A stretch of 64,000 nt of DNA from Leuctra nigra (lineage: Eukaryota; Arthropoda; Insecta; Plecoptera; Leuctridae), in the NCBI GenBank assembly GCA_934045905.1, contig OW203763.1:49452121-49516120 (forward strand), written 5' to 3'. Position 1 is the first letter of the stretch. Each line of letters begins with the position of its first letter. The notes under the pieces are model-generated. The model was not told the origin of the DNA. It saw only the letters and a program-made list of their open reading frames with translations, and did not search any database. A program made the position numbers and the translations under genes. Positions 47,069-58,844 of the stretch are shown one piece after another.

Positions 47069-47393
47069 GTGGACCACTTCCAATAGTTCCTATACCGGTT
47101 CCCATATACAAACATGGTGATTTGACCGGCTTCTTTTGACGCTGACCCTACGTATACACATAATTATATTGAATTATTCCCCTGAATGCAACCCACCATG
47201 TTATTTGGCAACGTAGCAATTCGAACTTCGGCGCAATGGGAATAAAATATGTTTCGGCGCTTGGGGAATCGCTTCTCAAAAAAGTCTGGCAACATGGTAT
47301 TTTGAGCAGGTAAAAATTTCGGCGCTCGGGGAAAAAGTTTCGACGCAATGGGAATAAAAAAGGTTTCGGCGCTCGGGAATCCGGCGCAATGGG

Positions 47394-48599
47394 ACGTCAC
47401 CAATTTTTTAGATCCAACGATATTTTTTTTAACAAAAGAAACTTCTTTCCTACTAGGATAAGATATTATTGTAAACTCATGTACCGACTTATTACGCAAT
47501 ACAATAATACTGAATACCACAAGGACCCGAACCGAAATCGGAACCGAAAAGAATGCTAAATAAATTTGGAACTGGAACCAGAATCAGACTTTAATAATCT
47601 ATTGGGTTCTTAAATGTTCTTAAAGATTTTTTTATATATGAAAAAAACAATTTTAATTGGTTATCATTTTGATATAATCAGTAATCACCAAAAAGGGAAG
47701 TATTTATTATTTCATTTTGTTTGTTTTCAATATTGAATTCTTGAATCAGGAATACTTGATTAATCGAAAGTTTTACCTAATTCTCTACACAGGCCTGACA
47801 CCACACCAGTGATTTCGTGTGATAATTAATAACTATTGTGGTTGTAGAGATGGAGATGGAAACAAATAAGTAAGTAAAATACGTATATTAGTCAGTCAGA
47901 GACGTTCATAGTTTACTTCATACAAATAACTTGATACCAACAAATACGTAATAAAATAATCTAACGCTAGGTTCCCATACTTCGCATCGAATTCGCTTCC
48001 GGTTCGCTTCGCTTTCGCAAAATGGCTACCTTTTAACAAAGGAAATCGTCCATGTTAACATTCGCATGTTCACTTGTTTGACAACGAAATAACATAAATC
48101 TCAAGAAAATCATGGCAATGAAATACATTCAATGTCTTCTATGAGACTCTATAAGCACGTGTATTAGTTTGCTATTTTTATTGTAACATAATATTTAACA
48201 GAAAATTGAAGCATACCAACAGTGAAACCACAAAGGCAGCCACTGATTTGTGTAATTTAAAGTTCATTCAAATTAAATAATAATATTCGTCAATATTTGT
48301 GGCATGTAGATTATCTTCCCCTTTATCAAATGATAAATTGATAAATTAATCAAATTAAATTACCTACATAAATGAAATTAAGGTGTGGATAGACATGAAT
48401 TAAACACGACATAAAGTCACTTGGAAAAGACAAATTTTTAATACACATCCTGCTCAGAGTATTGATTTGTAAAGAATTTTGAAACACATGAAAACAAAAA
48501 CACACTATTTGAGTGTTATCGAAATCACAACGATCGGAACAAACAAATCTCTTTCATACTTCTGAACTGTTTTTAAATCTCCCGGTCTGTGACGTATAT
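47394..48599. other. Unassigned DNA
   Basis: No recognised gene. CGAATTCGCTTCCGGTTCGCTTCGC near 47988 is a short CG-rich patch. Confidence 0.4.
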
Positions 48600-48790
48600 T
48601 ATCACGTCATTCCTCCATGACGTCATCACTAGTGTAGATGCTTGCAATGCAATCACATCTGGCAACACTGCCTTGGCGGGGAGGGAAATATCCCTGCAGA
48701 ATGGGGTGAAAACCTGAGAAAACCTGTTTAATAGTAGGCCGGCTATCGGGTACCCGGCCATCCGAGACGACCCCCCTCTGGAATACCACC
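48600..48790. repeat. GC-rich insert with palindromic CCGGGTACCCGG-like core
   Basis: Stands out from the AT-rich surroundings. Contains CATGACGTCATCAC-type words, GGCAACACTGCC and GGCCGGCTATCGGGTACCCG. Probably a retroposon fragment; family not recognised. Confidence 0.35.
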
Positions 48791-49767
48791 TCTTATCTTC
48801 AATTAATTTTTTTTTCTTATTACGTATTTTGCGTTCTGAATTCTTTTTTTACGGGATAGAAATTAGCTTATGATTTCGCAATTCAGCATTTTTAAATTTA
48901 TTTAAAATTACTAAAATAAGGAACAAAATATGTTGATATTTTGTCAGAAAATATTATGATATGATATTTCGTATGGGCTTGGAGGAGAAACTGATTGATT
49001 ATCAATAAATGTCGAACTGAGATAATGGCGATGTTATTATTGGAAGTACCCAAGGAGAAGTACCTACCATAACTAACAGAACAATATTCTACACACATGA
49101 GCGTAGTATTTATTAAATTACTCGTTTGTTCCTAATAACATTATCTAGTACGGTTTGAATAAAGTTTGAGCATAATTTAGTTATTTGAGTTTAATTGATC
49201 ATCATATATTCTTCTTTTCTAATTTAAATGGTATTTCTGAACTCAACCGGCACTTGAAAAATGTATCTCTTATAAATGATGTTTTCTCTATTTTTTTTTT
49301 ATTTTTGATACACATTTTTGACTAAAGTGGACTTTTAGACAGTTTCTCCTCCAAGCCCTCGATATATTTCGCCGCATGAAAGACATAGACTTGACCCTAC
49401 TCAAGATAATGTAGTAAATTAAATATTATAAATATTGCATAATATGACTGCTTAAAACATCTTTATTTGTAGTCATGTTTGAGAGCTAATTACTTACAAG
49501 TAATGATATCAAACATTCGGACCAGTGAACAGTTGCTATTTCAGGAGGTATGGGATGTTAATTGTATCATGTATGGCAAATGTAGTAATACCTTATGTCA
49601 TTAGGACCAATATTATTCGAAATCAACTCATTTTTGCAAAGTCAAAAAAAAATCCAGAATGACCCACACTGGTAAAATATATTCCTAAAATGAAATCGGT
49701 ACTATTTCATCGAAATAACCCTCATTTAGTGGTGCCTGTGTCCAAATTGATTTAAACCGTCCAAACC
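48791..49767. other. Unassigned DNA
   Basis: AT-rich. TTGGAGGAGAAACTG (about 48979) and CAGTTTCTCCTCCAAGC (about 49340) are inverted words, hinting at an old foldback. No gene. Confidence 0.4.
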
Positions 49768-49926
49768 GTATAAAATTAAATTTCAAAAATGTGCCAAGTG
49801 ATAACCCTAAGTTTGTCTTTCATTTAATCATGATTGAAATTTGAGATCAATTGGTTCAAGGGTATGGTCTCCAATCTTTCGGAAATGTCATAGTTTTGCG
49901 CGGCTTTGTTGAATAACCGGCGCAAC
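49768..49926 (+). mobile_element. Family H fragment
   Basis: GTATAAAATTAAATTTCAAA through GAATAACCGGCGC matches 25215-25375 of copy H1. The rest of the element is missing. It precedes a poly-C run at 49992-50014. Confidence 0.75.
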
Positions 49927-51532
49927 GAGAAATCCATTGAAATGCTATATAAACCTTACGTCTTTAAAATGCACAGGCGCGTAGGAAGAATGCCCCCCCC
50001 CCCCCCCCCCCCCCCATTATCATCCGGACACCCTCAGATACACAAGAATGTTGCAAAAACCATTAAAAATTCACATATTTGCTCCATTACAAGATTGCAT
50101 GGTATAGCCCACATATTTCGATATCTGGAAGTTTACAAGATCTGACTAGAGCTCAATAAAATCCATGGAAAATTATTATCTGAGTTTTCCACTTAAAATA
50201 ATTGATCAAATTTGATCAACTAACACGATTATTTGAGAGGGATTCTTAAGTAAAACTCAAAACAAACAATATTTTCAAAAATATTTTTTTTCGGAAATAG
50301 GTATTGGAAAAATATAGTACCTACGGAATATTTCAGCACACCTACCGGAGTCTAATAATATATTTGCCCAAATATACATAGTATAATTGTTGGCACAAGG
50401 GGACGCAAAAAAATTTAAGTTGTTTTTGAAGCAGTTTGGAAACATGGTGCTATTCTTTCTACATTTATGAATGAAACGATATTTTAGTATTTATTTCAGT
50501 ATTTTTACAGTTTATTTGAGTTTATTTGAGTATTTTAGTGTGCTATTTTAGTATTGCAGGCAATATTGCTTTCAGCAATCATGGCAATTTGAACAGTTGA
50601 AAACGAGCCTTGCGGGAAATGGTCATATTGTGTTTTGGGGCGTTCACTCTTGTGCGTTCACTAAACAGGGATACATGATTTGACATAAATCAGAACTAAT
50701 TTCTAAACAATTAATTAAAGAATAATTGGCTTGAGTACAAATACCAATGATTAGTAATAGTATTATACGTGCAATGATGATTGTTATACAAACAATGTTG
50801 GATACAAGATTAAAAGAAAATCAAGAAAGATGAATCACTTCACTCGCATTCAGTTGTTTCTCATCAGAACAAATCAACACTCTGATTGCTAAAACACGTC
50901 CCAGCTCATTGCAATGAGAAAATGAGTTTTCAATTCACTAAGTAGAAACAGTTATCAACGAAGCAGGCAGTAAGAGACACTCAGAGACTCATTACCTACT
51001 TGAGCATACCAGGTATTTTGCAACTTTGATAGTAGAGTGAAAACTTTTTAATTTCCGAAAGTGTTCAGTTGGAAGCATGAAACACCAGTGTGCAATCAGA
51101 TGCATGAATTGGCGATATTTAATTAAGTATTGTTTATTATACTCAGGAAGTAGCTAGGTACTGAATGATAAAATAAATATCTTAGTAAAAAACACACCCA
51201 AACTTCCACAAATTTGCTTTTGGCTTCTCCTTGGTTCGAAGACTCTCACGTAATTCAATAATAATTGTGACAGAAATGAATGGGAGATGGTGTAAGAAAC
51301 ATGACACAATGGAAATATGTATTATATCTTTCCAAAGCATTTGAAACTATAGACTGATTGCTCACTGAATTGCCCACAGTACCAGCAACCTACTTGCAGA
51401 GTACGTACAATTAGTTGAGTGTAAAATAAAATGATAATGACTGACGTTTAATTTTGTGTCAATATTTAACGGGTTATTTGACAAGAAATAGAGTGTGTTC
51501 TACATATGTTATTTCTTTTCAGTTTTTCAAGC
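49927..51532 (+). other. Intron or intergenic DNA upstream of the thioesterase-like exon
   Basis: No further exon recognised. A poly-C run lies at 49992-50014. The region ends in the pyrimidine-rich acceptor TTATTTCTTTTCAG. Confidence 0.45.
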
Positions 51533-51627
51533 AAACCGTGAACATTCATCTCGTTGAAGGAGACCACCGATCAATTGTGTACAGCCCTGCAGCTGCTACA
51601 ATCATCAACGATGCGGTCATTGTCTAG
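51533..51627 (+). CDS. Terminal exon, probable fatty acid synthase thioesterase C-terminus
   Basis: Follows the acceptor TATTTCTTTTCAG. After two split-codon bases it encodes FKQTVNIHLVEGDHRS, then IVYSPAAATIINDAVIV and a TAG stop at 51625-51627. The block V-x-(I/V)-H-x-(V/I)-E-G-D-H-R-(S/T) with a downstream I-I is the end of the type I fatty acid synthase thioesterase domain, whose His belongs to the catalytic triad that releases palmitate in the cytosol. Only 31 codons support this, so a related alpha/beta-hydrolase thioesterase is possible. The preceding exons (FAS is about 2300 residues) are not found within several kb upstream. No frameshift. Confidence 0.55.
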
Positions 51628-52194
51628 ATCATTCAGAGCTTTCATTGACAAGCTTCCGAGATATCTGAATCATTATCGAGCTTCCCTATCGCATTCATTG
51701 ACTTAAGCTCCCTAGATAATCTCTATAGAATTCCTTGTCGACAGTTCGTCGAATGTTTTGGCAAAACACCGATGAATTCAATGCTTGCTAAGTATAGACG
51801 AGAGTATAACGCCTGCTCGAAACGGTCACTCAACTAAATGCATCAACTATCAAGACATATTGTTGAAGAACTTCCATGTTATCGAGTGTTAAAACTCATT
51901 TCCACCAAAGACGCTCGTAATAGGAAGTTATCAGTTATTCACACGCTTCATTCTGTTCAACATAACTCGCTGTAAACCTTGTTTATTTCATTGTCTACAT
52001 GTAAACATAATAATACCATGCTTCTTTCTAAGAACCTATACATAATGTAGAGACATTGTATTGATTGACGAATAACGATTGACGTCGGTGTTTCTTTTCC
52101 TTCTTATATCATTACATGCTCAAGCTAGAATCGTTAGTTAATCGTCTTATTTTCTTTTTCATTTAATATAGATAAGTGGTGTGGTAAAAATAAA
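51628..52194 (+). other. 3' UTR of the thioesterase-like gene
   Basis: Non-coding, moderately AT-rich, without the repeat families of the surroundings. AATAAA at 52189-52194 is a candidate polyadenylation signal. Confidence 0.5.
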
Positions 52195-52649
52195 TTAAAA
52201 ATGTATGTACTACGATATGATGTTTTCTATTGTTTTCCACGATTCCTTCGGTAATGTTTCACTATAAAGGGCAGACAATGTGTATACTCATTTTGTTGCG
52301 TAATGTTATATTGTGTAGCGTCACTTGGCTTATATAAAATACCAACACAATACTAACTCTTACAATTGTAAAATTGCGTCTGAAATTATTTATTTGCCCG
52401 GACAAATTGTTTTTCTTCTTGAGGGAAAACGCTGATGGGTCTTACGAAAAAAATTCATTATTTATTTTATGTGAGTTTATAAAATGTATAGTCAAGATAC
52501 ATAATATATCGCATCTAATTCGAGCAACTGAAAGCAAAAGTATTTTATTAAAAATTAAAGTCACTATACAGAGAAATTATCAATACATATTTATTATTTT
52601 CTCACTTGAATGTACTTTTGATTAGTTGAACCTACATTTAACCCACATT
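52195..52649. other. Intergenic DNA between two plus-strand transcripts (inferred)
   Basis: A TATATAAAA box-like word lies at about 52333. No start-site element can be confirmed. An open frame at 52374-52625 has no recognised domain. Confidence 0.35.
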
Positions 52650-52859
52650 TGTTTGGAATCCCCGACGCATGGGCAATGGGACTTGGCTAGGTTGACCAGC
52701 CACGGTGGCTCGCATGGGCAAAGGTTCCCCCCCTACACGAATAGCGCAGTACGTCAATCGGCGCAGTAGGGCTTGAAACGCTGCCGAGGAAACAAGTTCC
52801 GCGAGAAGCTGAACGCAGTGCTACTCTCGCCAGTCCGTCTGCCGCAACCACCGTCACAG
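52650..52859 (+). other. GC-rich exon candidate ending in a splice donor
   Basis: GC- and CpG-rich in AT-rich DNA, ending CACAG|GTAATA (donor at 52860). Two frames are open through its 3' half: one gives REKLNAVLLSPVRLPQPPSQ, the other PRKQVPREAERSATLASP. The frames share stops near 52763-52770. Most likely the 5' exon (UTR or start of coding) of a gene transcribed rightward; an internal exon beginning at one of the CAG acceptors near 52749 or 52765 is also possible. The product is not recognised. Confidence 0.4.
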
Positions 52860-53966
52860 GTAATACAAAACATCACACATTTCAGACACACAATGCACCC
52901 ATTTTTTTTCTCACGCGTACATTTTAAAATAAATAAATTTTTATGTTTCGAACAAAGTTGTATTATATTTATATTTGTATTAAAAATAGGTAAACATTTT
53001 ATACAAGTGTGGGAATTAATTATAATAATGCGCAATTATGATCGATTAAGTTAAAATCAATATGTCGCATGTATTCACACTTTTCCTGACTATTTGAGCA
53101 TGTTGCGACATGGTCCTAATGCGAGTGCGCCTGAAACCTTTGTTGACTGCAGGCCACTATGACATTTCTCTCGTCATTTCATGTGCTCGTATTTACCTTG
53201 TCGTCATTCAATTCAGAGATTTGCAAGCAACAATAGTGTAATAACATTAGAATCAAAATTGAATAAGATGTTTTGTTACGACTTGTAAAGTATTTGTGAA
53301 CAGATTAGATTAAAAATGTAAGATGAGTTTCGCATTCAGTTGCAATATGTCAAAGTGCATATCGTGTTTGATGAAAATTTATTTAAATAATCACTTAATT
53401 AGTCGAGAAAGTGCTGAATAAGATGTGTGTTTAGAAATACCAATGTTGTAGTTACAGTCAGTACTCATGACTAGAAGTCAGAAAGGAAAATTTTTTAAGT
53501 CCTCTAAACTGGTCTAGTCATAGCCTAGTAGCTTTTAACGGTCACAGCAAAGGAGAAAGTGTTTAAGTCCAAGAAAATTCGAAAATGCATGCTCCAATAT
53601 GCTGCCGTTTTATGTATATTGTTCGTGAGGTGAATAAGATAATGTAGTTATATTACGGATCTATTCGTCGTTCGTTGCGTATAAGTGTGTAAATATTATG
53701 CCGACGCTTTAGGTTAAAACAGACCACTGGAGATTATAGTACTACAATGTTGAAATTGCTCAAGTCCACATTCTGCTAATAATTCATTGTCAGTGAGAAA
53801 ATCTGTGTGCTTAATTATACTGAAATAACTAATTACGTTCACACTTAACTGACATATCATACAAGACACTGTTAGGTATTACAAACCTACACGTTATTAT
53901 GGGCATATTCAGGGCATAGTTCAGGGCATATTCAGGGCATAGAACTAAATTTATAATTTGTGGTTG
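52860..53966 (+). other. Intron-like AT-rich DNA
   Basis: No further exon, RNA gene or repeat recognised. Confidence 0.4.
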
Positions 53967-54090
53967 GGGGGGGGGGTGGGGGGGGGGGGGTCGGATAATA
54001 TTGCAAAAGAACTTTAGTTGGATACTGTTGCTACGGGGACAATGGTGGGGCTGGTGGGTTGGGGGGTTGGGGGGGTTGGGGAGGGCACCA
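53967..54090. repeat. Poly-G and GGGGTTGG-rich tract
   Basis: A G run of about 20 with interruptions, then GGTTGGGGGGTTGGGGGGGT. It could form G-quadruplexes on the + strand. Confidence 0.7.
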
Positions 54091-54282
54091 CATTAATATG
54101 CGGGTTCGGGGCGCACAGTTCCGGAATTTTTTTAAGTTTCATGGCATGAATTTGGTTCATTTCTACGCAATTTTAACACTTTTTAAGCAAATTTGTATCT
54201 TGACATATAAATGTGTAAATACATAGGGAGGGGGATTGAATCAGAGACGTGGGGGAGGGGGGAGGGGCGTTCCCCCATCGTG

Positions 54283-54870
54283 ATAGAAACTTCTCTGTTA
54301 TCCACATTGTGATAGGTATTGGTGATATAGAAACTTCTCTGTTATCCACTTGTGATAGGTATTGGTGATATAGAAGCTTCTCTGTTATCCACATTGTGAT
54401 ATAAATTGGTGATAGAAACTTCTCTGTTATCCACATTGTGATATAAATTGGTGATAGAAACATCTCTGTTATCCACATTGTGATAGGTATTGGTGATAAA
54501 ACTTCTCTGTTATCCACATGTGATATGTATTGGTGATAGAAACTTCTCTGTTATCCACATGTGATAATTATTTGTGATAGAAACTTCTCTGTTATCCACA
54601 TTGTGATATAAATTGGTGATAGAAACTTCTCTGTTATCCACTTGTGATATAAATTGGTGATAGAAACATCTCTGTTATCCACATTGTGATAGGTATTGGT
54701 GATAAAACTTCTCTGTTATCCACATGTGATAGGTATTGGTGATAGAAACTTCTCTGTTATCCACATGTGATAATTATTTGTGATAGAAACTTCTCTGTTA
54801 TCCACATTGTGATATAAATTGGTGATAGAAACTTCTCTGTTATCCACATTGTGATATATATTGGTGATAT
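54283..54870. repeat. 42-bp minisatellite (~14 copies) with 206-bp higher-order unit
   Basis: Units read GATAGAAACTTCTCTGTTAT then CCACATTGTGATATAAATTG. Variants (CATCTCTG, GATAAAACTT, TAATTATTTG) recur in the same order 206 bp apart (54461 vs 54667; 54561 vs 54767), so five units form a duplicated block. Open frames here are repeat artefacts. Confidence 0.92.
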
Positions 54871-54991
54871 TGAAACTTTTGAGTTTCTAAGAGCCAATGT
54901 ACACTTTTGAATCAATTGGTTCAAAATGCAGCTGTTGCATATTATTCCCTTATGCTTACAATTACCCATCATATTTTAAATTTTTTTAATA

Positions 54992-55274
54992 TCTAGTGGA
55001 GCGGTCGCTCCACCCAGCCAAGTCGTAACGTACACTCACACTCACTCAACATACCGTAAATGCCTAATAAACTGAGGAGCAGACCAACCACTTTTACTGT
55101 AAGCAACAACGTGGCGTTTTCGGCCTACTGGATCTTAAAATTGGAAAATCTCACATTGTTGCAAAACCCCATATATCCCCACCCCATATACCAAATATGG
55201 GAACAACAGGTAATGCCATTTGCGAGCTATAGGGCCGTGAAAACAGTGAAATTACACCCCTTTTAAAAGGTATC

Positions 55275-55308
<34 letters not shown>

Positions 55309-55655
55309 ATCAGAAAACGTTGCTATCGACGCCACAGCCTAAACGGCTGAACCGATCGATCTGAAATTTTTACCACATATACACTTTTGGCGTCTGATGA
55401 TACCTTGCCCTTACGAATTTTTTGTGCCGCCATTTTGAAACCGGAAGTGACGTCATATCTTAAAAACGGATGGACCTATTGGGACGAAATTTGCGCTATA
55501 CTTTATAGCATATCATTTATGGCATAAACATAGTAACTAGCACAACTTTTCTTAGCAACCAAATAAAAAAGGCGTATTTTTTAATGGAATTATAGTCTTT
55601 GGTGCCCCAATATATGTTACAAGTTGTAAGAATAAACTGAAAAAAGTAATGATAT
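54992..55655 (+). mobile_element. Composite Helitron-like repeat element L4
   Basis: Starts TCTAGTGGAGCGG after an A (hairpin 54995-55012). The leader is shared with L1, then (GATGAT)n at 55272-55309, GCCACAGCCTAAACGGCTGA and a single ACCGGAAGTGACGTCA. A tail joins foldback A3. It shows the composite architecture with only one repeat unit. Confidence 0.6.
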
Positions 55656-56014
55656 CCCCATAAAAAACACTCCGTGCAAAAATACCAGCCAAGTCTCTTC
55701 AACTTAAAAAAATAAAATAAATCTAAAAATTCAGCACTGAAAAGTAGTGATATCAAAAAATTGGCCAAGTCAAAACTTTTCAAAAAATACTTGGCGCATC
55801 GTTTTTTTTAGGACATGTGTAGATGAGTACATTTCATTTCCTGCCTACTTCTATACTATTTATATGCACGATGCGCCAAGTAATTTTTGAAAAGTTTTGA
55901 CTTGGCCAATTTTTCGATATCACTACTTTTCAGTGCTGAATGTTTAGATTTATTTTATTTTTTAAGTTGAAGAGACTTGGCTGGTATTTTTACACGGAGT
56001 GTTTTTTTATGGGG
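55656..56014. mobile_element. Foldback element, family A, complete copy A3 (359 bp)
   Basis: CCCCATAAAAAACACTCCGT and its inverse, arms of about 150 bp, shared loop ATATGCACGATGCGCC. Flanked by AT. Confidence 0.85.
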
Positions 56015-56642
56015 ATTCCTATAGTTATAGGTATGACATTATTAGATTATTTTTACTGAGTACTTACTTCTGTTAAATCTCAAAACCTTTTTTCGCGATT
56101 ATTTGGGAATATACAAAAGTACATTAGTTGCGTTTTGATCTGAAGCTCCTCATAACTGTGAAACAAAGTTATAATCAAGTAATACATTTTTTGGTGGCAA
56201 CAAAGATCCCCATCTTAAGATAAGAAGAATGCATGACAGTTATTACAAAATCGCAATTAATTCTTAGAATCATATTTAATTGAGCAAACGATTTCAAAAA
56301 CGAAAAACGAAAACGAACCATCAAATTGCCGTAAAATAGACTGGTTGCACGCTATTTTACTAACTCTAATACGGCATTAATCCTAAATATAAATATACTG
56401 ATCAGATCAACGAGTAACAATTTATCACTAACTGTTATACAGTATGAGACACGAAAAACTCTGAATTTGCATTCTGAATTCAAGAGTTAAAGAATAATGA
56501 TTTTAATGGAAACGGCTATCTTATGATGATAATAGCAATACAATTATTATTTTTCGTTATTGCAGTCTCAACTATTACATTATTATTATAATTAGGTACC
56601 TATATGTACTTTAGTCTTTATAGTGAACAGCAAATTTAAAAG
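56015..56642 (+). other. Intron-like AT-rich DNA
   Basis: No repeat or gene recognised. Ends in the acceptor-like AAATTTAAAAG. Confidence 0.4.
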
Positions 56643-56825
56643 ATTTTATCACCGGTGGGATTTAAGCCCTTTGGAATTCCTTTTGAATTTGAATTTCAGG
56701 GGAATACTTTTTCTGTTGAAGATCTCGCAGAGAAGTGGGCGAAATATTTAGAGTTAAATAAAAGTAAAGTTTGTGAAGCTTTCTCAGAAAATTGTGTAGG
56801 TATTTCAACAGTTATCCAATCTAAG
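56643..56825 (+). CDS. Candidate host exon, unknown protein
   Basis: 183 bp (61 codons), phase 0 at both ends, between an AG at 56641-56642 and the strong donor AAG|GTAGGA at 56826. It encodes ILSPVGFKPFGIPFEFEFQG, then SVEDLAEKWAKYLELNKSKV, then CEAFSENCVGISTVIQSK: balanced protein-like composition, rich in charged residues with an amphipathic helix, unlike the random frames nearby. An in-frame TAA lies directly upstream at 56637-56639, so the frame opens exactly where the acceptor would place it. The acceptor has a weak pyrimidine tract. It could belong to the gene whose GC-rich exon lies at 52.6-52.9 kb. No family is recognised, and no function is proposed. Confidence 0.5.
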
Positions 56826-57729
56826 GTAGGATATCGGAAATAGATTTTAATATGATGGCTCAAAAGCGACAAAATAATGATTTAAAATACTTATGTAATA
56901 AGATTTATTTTTTGGTTAATGTTTTTTTACTACCGTATTCAAGGTTTTAATCTCTATTATATAAATATACCGAATCCAGAGTGGCTCTGAATGTACTTAG
57001 GAGATTGTTAAATCTTTGAATATTTATAAAAAGTAAACATTTATTTTTATGGTGAATATATTATGTTTTAAATACACTTTATACCTAAATAGAAATTGAA
57101 ACGGTGTTTAACCGACAAAGAAAAAAGTTATATTTTTTAGCAGCTGTTAGAAGGCACCGAAGTATGTATGTATTGTATCTAAGGCTTATCTCAATGCCTA
57201 TCATGAAAACTCAATTTTAAAGGTGAGTAAATTAGCACCAGCCACATTATTTGTTGATTCAATCGCTTCAATCAATTCCGTAAACGTGAAACTCGGAGAG
57301 GAATGACATTGCCGTATTTTCAAAGGTTGGTAGACGTTTCTCACGCGAAAAAGAATCAATAATATGAATAATGTAGGATTATTCCACTCTGCCCCAATTC
57401 TCTTAATATCATTTCTATTTTCAGTTCATTTATAACAGATATTTTGGATGAGAATTCATAACATATTAATGAGACCATATTAATGCTTCCAATGAAATTA
57501 ATTTCAGTACACGCATATGAATCGTACACTGTTAATACAAAGTGTCTTACTATAAGATGCAAAAAATCAAAAGCGTGTGCATTTTTCAAGTTGGATTTAA
57601 GCATCTTAAAAATAAAAGTGTTTGAATTTCAGTGACTTTCTCTCTCTAAGCATTTGAATATTCAGTTGCATTAAAGCATCTTAATAGTTTTAAGATGCTT
57701 TTATGCATTTGAATTTAAGTAAAGGGAAT
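56826..57729 (+). other. Intron-like AT-rich DNA
   Basis: A second donor-like AAAG|GTGAGTAA lies at 57222, but the sequence before it is not open. An 82-codon minus-strand frame (57356-57604) is not recognised. Confidence 0.4.
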
Positions 57730-58819
57730 CCCAGAAAAAAACACTCCGTGTAAAAAAGGCAGCCAAGTCTCTTTACTTTAAAAAAATTCAACACCGAAAA
57801 GGAGTGATATCAAAAAAGGAGCCAAGTCAATGACATTTCCAAATATTTAATCGTATCTTTGAAATAAAAGTATAAACACCGAGAAATACTTTACAAAAGG
57901 ACTTGGCGCATCGTTTTTTTAAAGACATCATTCTATCCTAAAAGTGGAAAGAAATTTACAAGTAGGTACATTTTCCTCTTTCTATTAGAGCCAGAATCTA
58001 TGAATCAAGCTACTTTTAGTAATGACTATTTTATAGTTTTGTCAATGGCGATAGAAGCATGATTTTATGCTGTAATATATAAGTAATATAAGGGTGAAAG
58101 AATTACATAACAATTGGAAGTGGTGAGAATGTAGGTTTCTTTGGAAAACTTCCATGGAGTCAGGAGTCAGGATCCTCATCAGTGTGTTGTGTCTTATGTC
58201 CGCCCGTCCGATCGGGTAGCTCAGTTGGTAGAGCTCTCGCCCGGCAAGTGAGAGGTCCCAAGTTCGTGCCCCGGTTCGGTCGGATATTTTTCACAACACA
58301 CATCCCTTCATATCAATTGGAAGTGGGCTCATACATATTCTTGCAGTACTGTTAATATGGTGATATTAGAAGGGTATCTTTTCATAATTTGATCTTGACT
58401 GAAGGAAATCATGAAACGTTGTCAAATAATTACTAACTATCTATGGAACACTATTATATATTTTTGAAGTGTCAAGTGTATAAAGTTAAATTTTTTAAAA
58501 GAAATACAATGTGACTGTGTACTTTGTGAATTGTATTGTTATAAAATGTGGATTAATTGAAATGTATTTCATGATGCGAAGGTATAACGCATGAGACTTA
58601 ATTATGTTGACCACGAAACAATATTACGAAGATAACTATTGTGTATTTATAGAAAACATAGGAATATTCAAATAGAAAATATTTTACAGTAGGTATGTAT
58701 AATATGTAATTGAAAGATGTTTCCCTAAGATGTTTCCCTACGGTATGTATATAAATGGCTTATGCTTATGAATAGAAAGTGTCTTTAAAAAAACGTGCGC
58801 CAAGTCCTTTTGTAAAGTA
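57730..58819. mobile_element. Foldback element, family B (copy B2), right arm truncated, SINE-interrupted
   Basis: Left arm and centre match B1 (10420-11487). The right arm stops after CCTTTTGTAAAG and runs into the L5 head. Interrupted by a SINE at 58124-58313. Confidence 0.85.
58124..58313 (+). repeat. tRNA-derived SINE insertion in B2 with 13-bp target duplication
   Basis: Flanked by CAATTGGAAGTGG at 58111-58123 and 58314-58326; B1 shows the empty site. The 190-bp insert has an intact A box (TAGCTCAGTTGG), an anticodon-like arm CTCGC-CCGGCAA-GTGAG and a damaged B box (AGTTCGTGCCC). Upstream GGTTTCTTTGGAAAACTTCC words precede the tRNA part, so the tRNA region is internal. Confidence 0.8.
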
Positions 58820-58844
58820 AGATATTAAGATATTAAGATATTTC

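Larger units (their letters stand above)
45768..47393. mobile_element. Long-TIR element, family E (copy E2)
   Basis: CCCATTGCGCCGAATCACCG ... GGAATCCGGCGCAATGGG. The arms (about 45768-46120 and 46790-47393) match E1. It is enlarged by a nested MITE (46572-46785) and a GATGAC minisatellite in the right arm. The shared internal sequence CTTGAGGCGAATGATGC lies in opposite orientation to E1. No ORF of meaning. Confidence 0.75.

Noticed and set aside
46701..47120. Histidine-rich and Val/Ile-rich open frames
   Set aside because: Translation of a GATGAC-type minisatellite in several frames; low-complexity artefact.
54283..54870. CRISPR-like array of 42-bp period
   Set aside because: Contiguous minisatellite without unique spacers.
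58217..58285. Functional tRNA-Ala gene (GGC anticodon by position)
   Set aside because: The B box is damaged and position 33 is not T; the unit is a retroposed insert with a target duplication, so a SINE.
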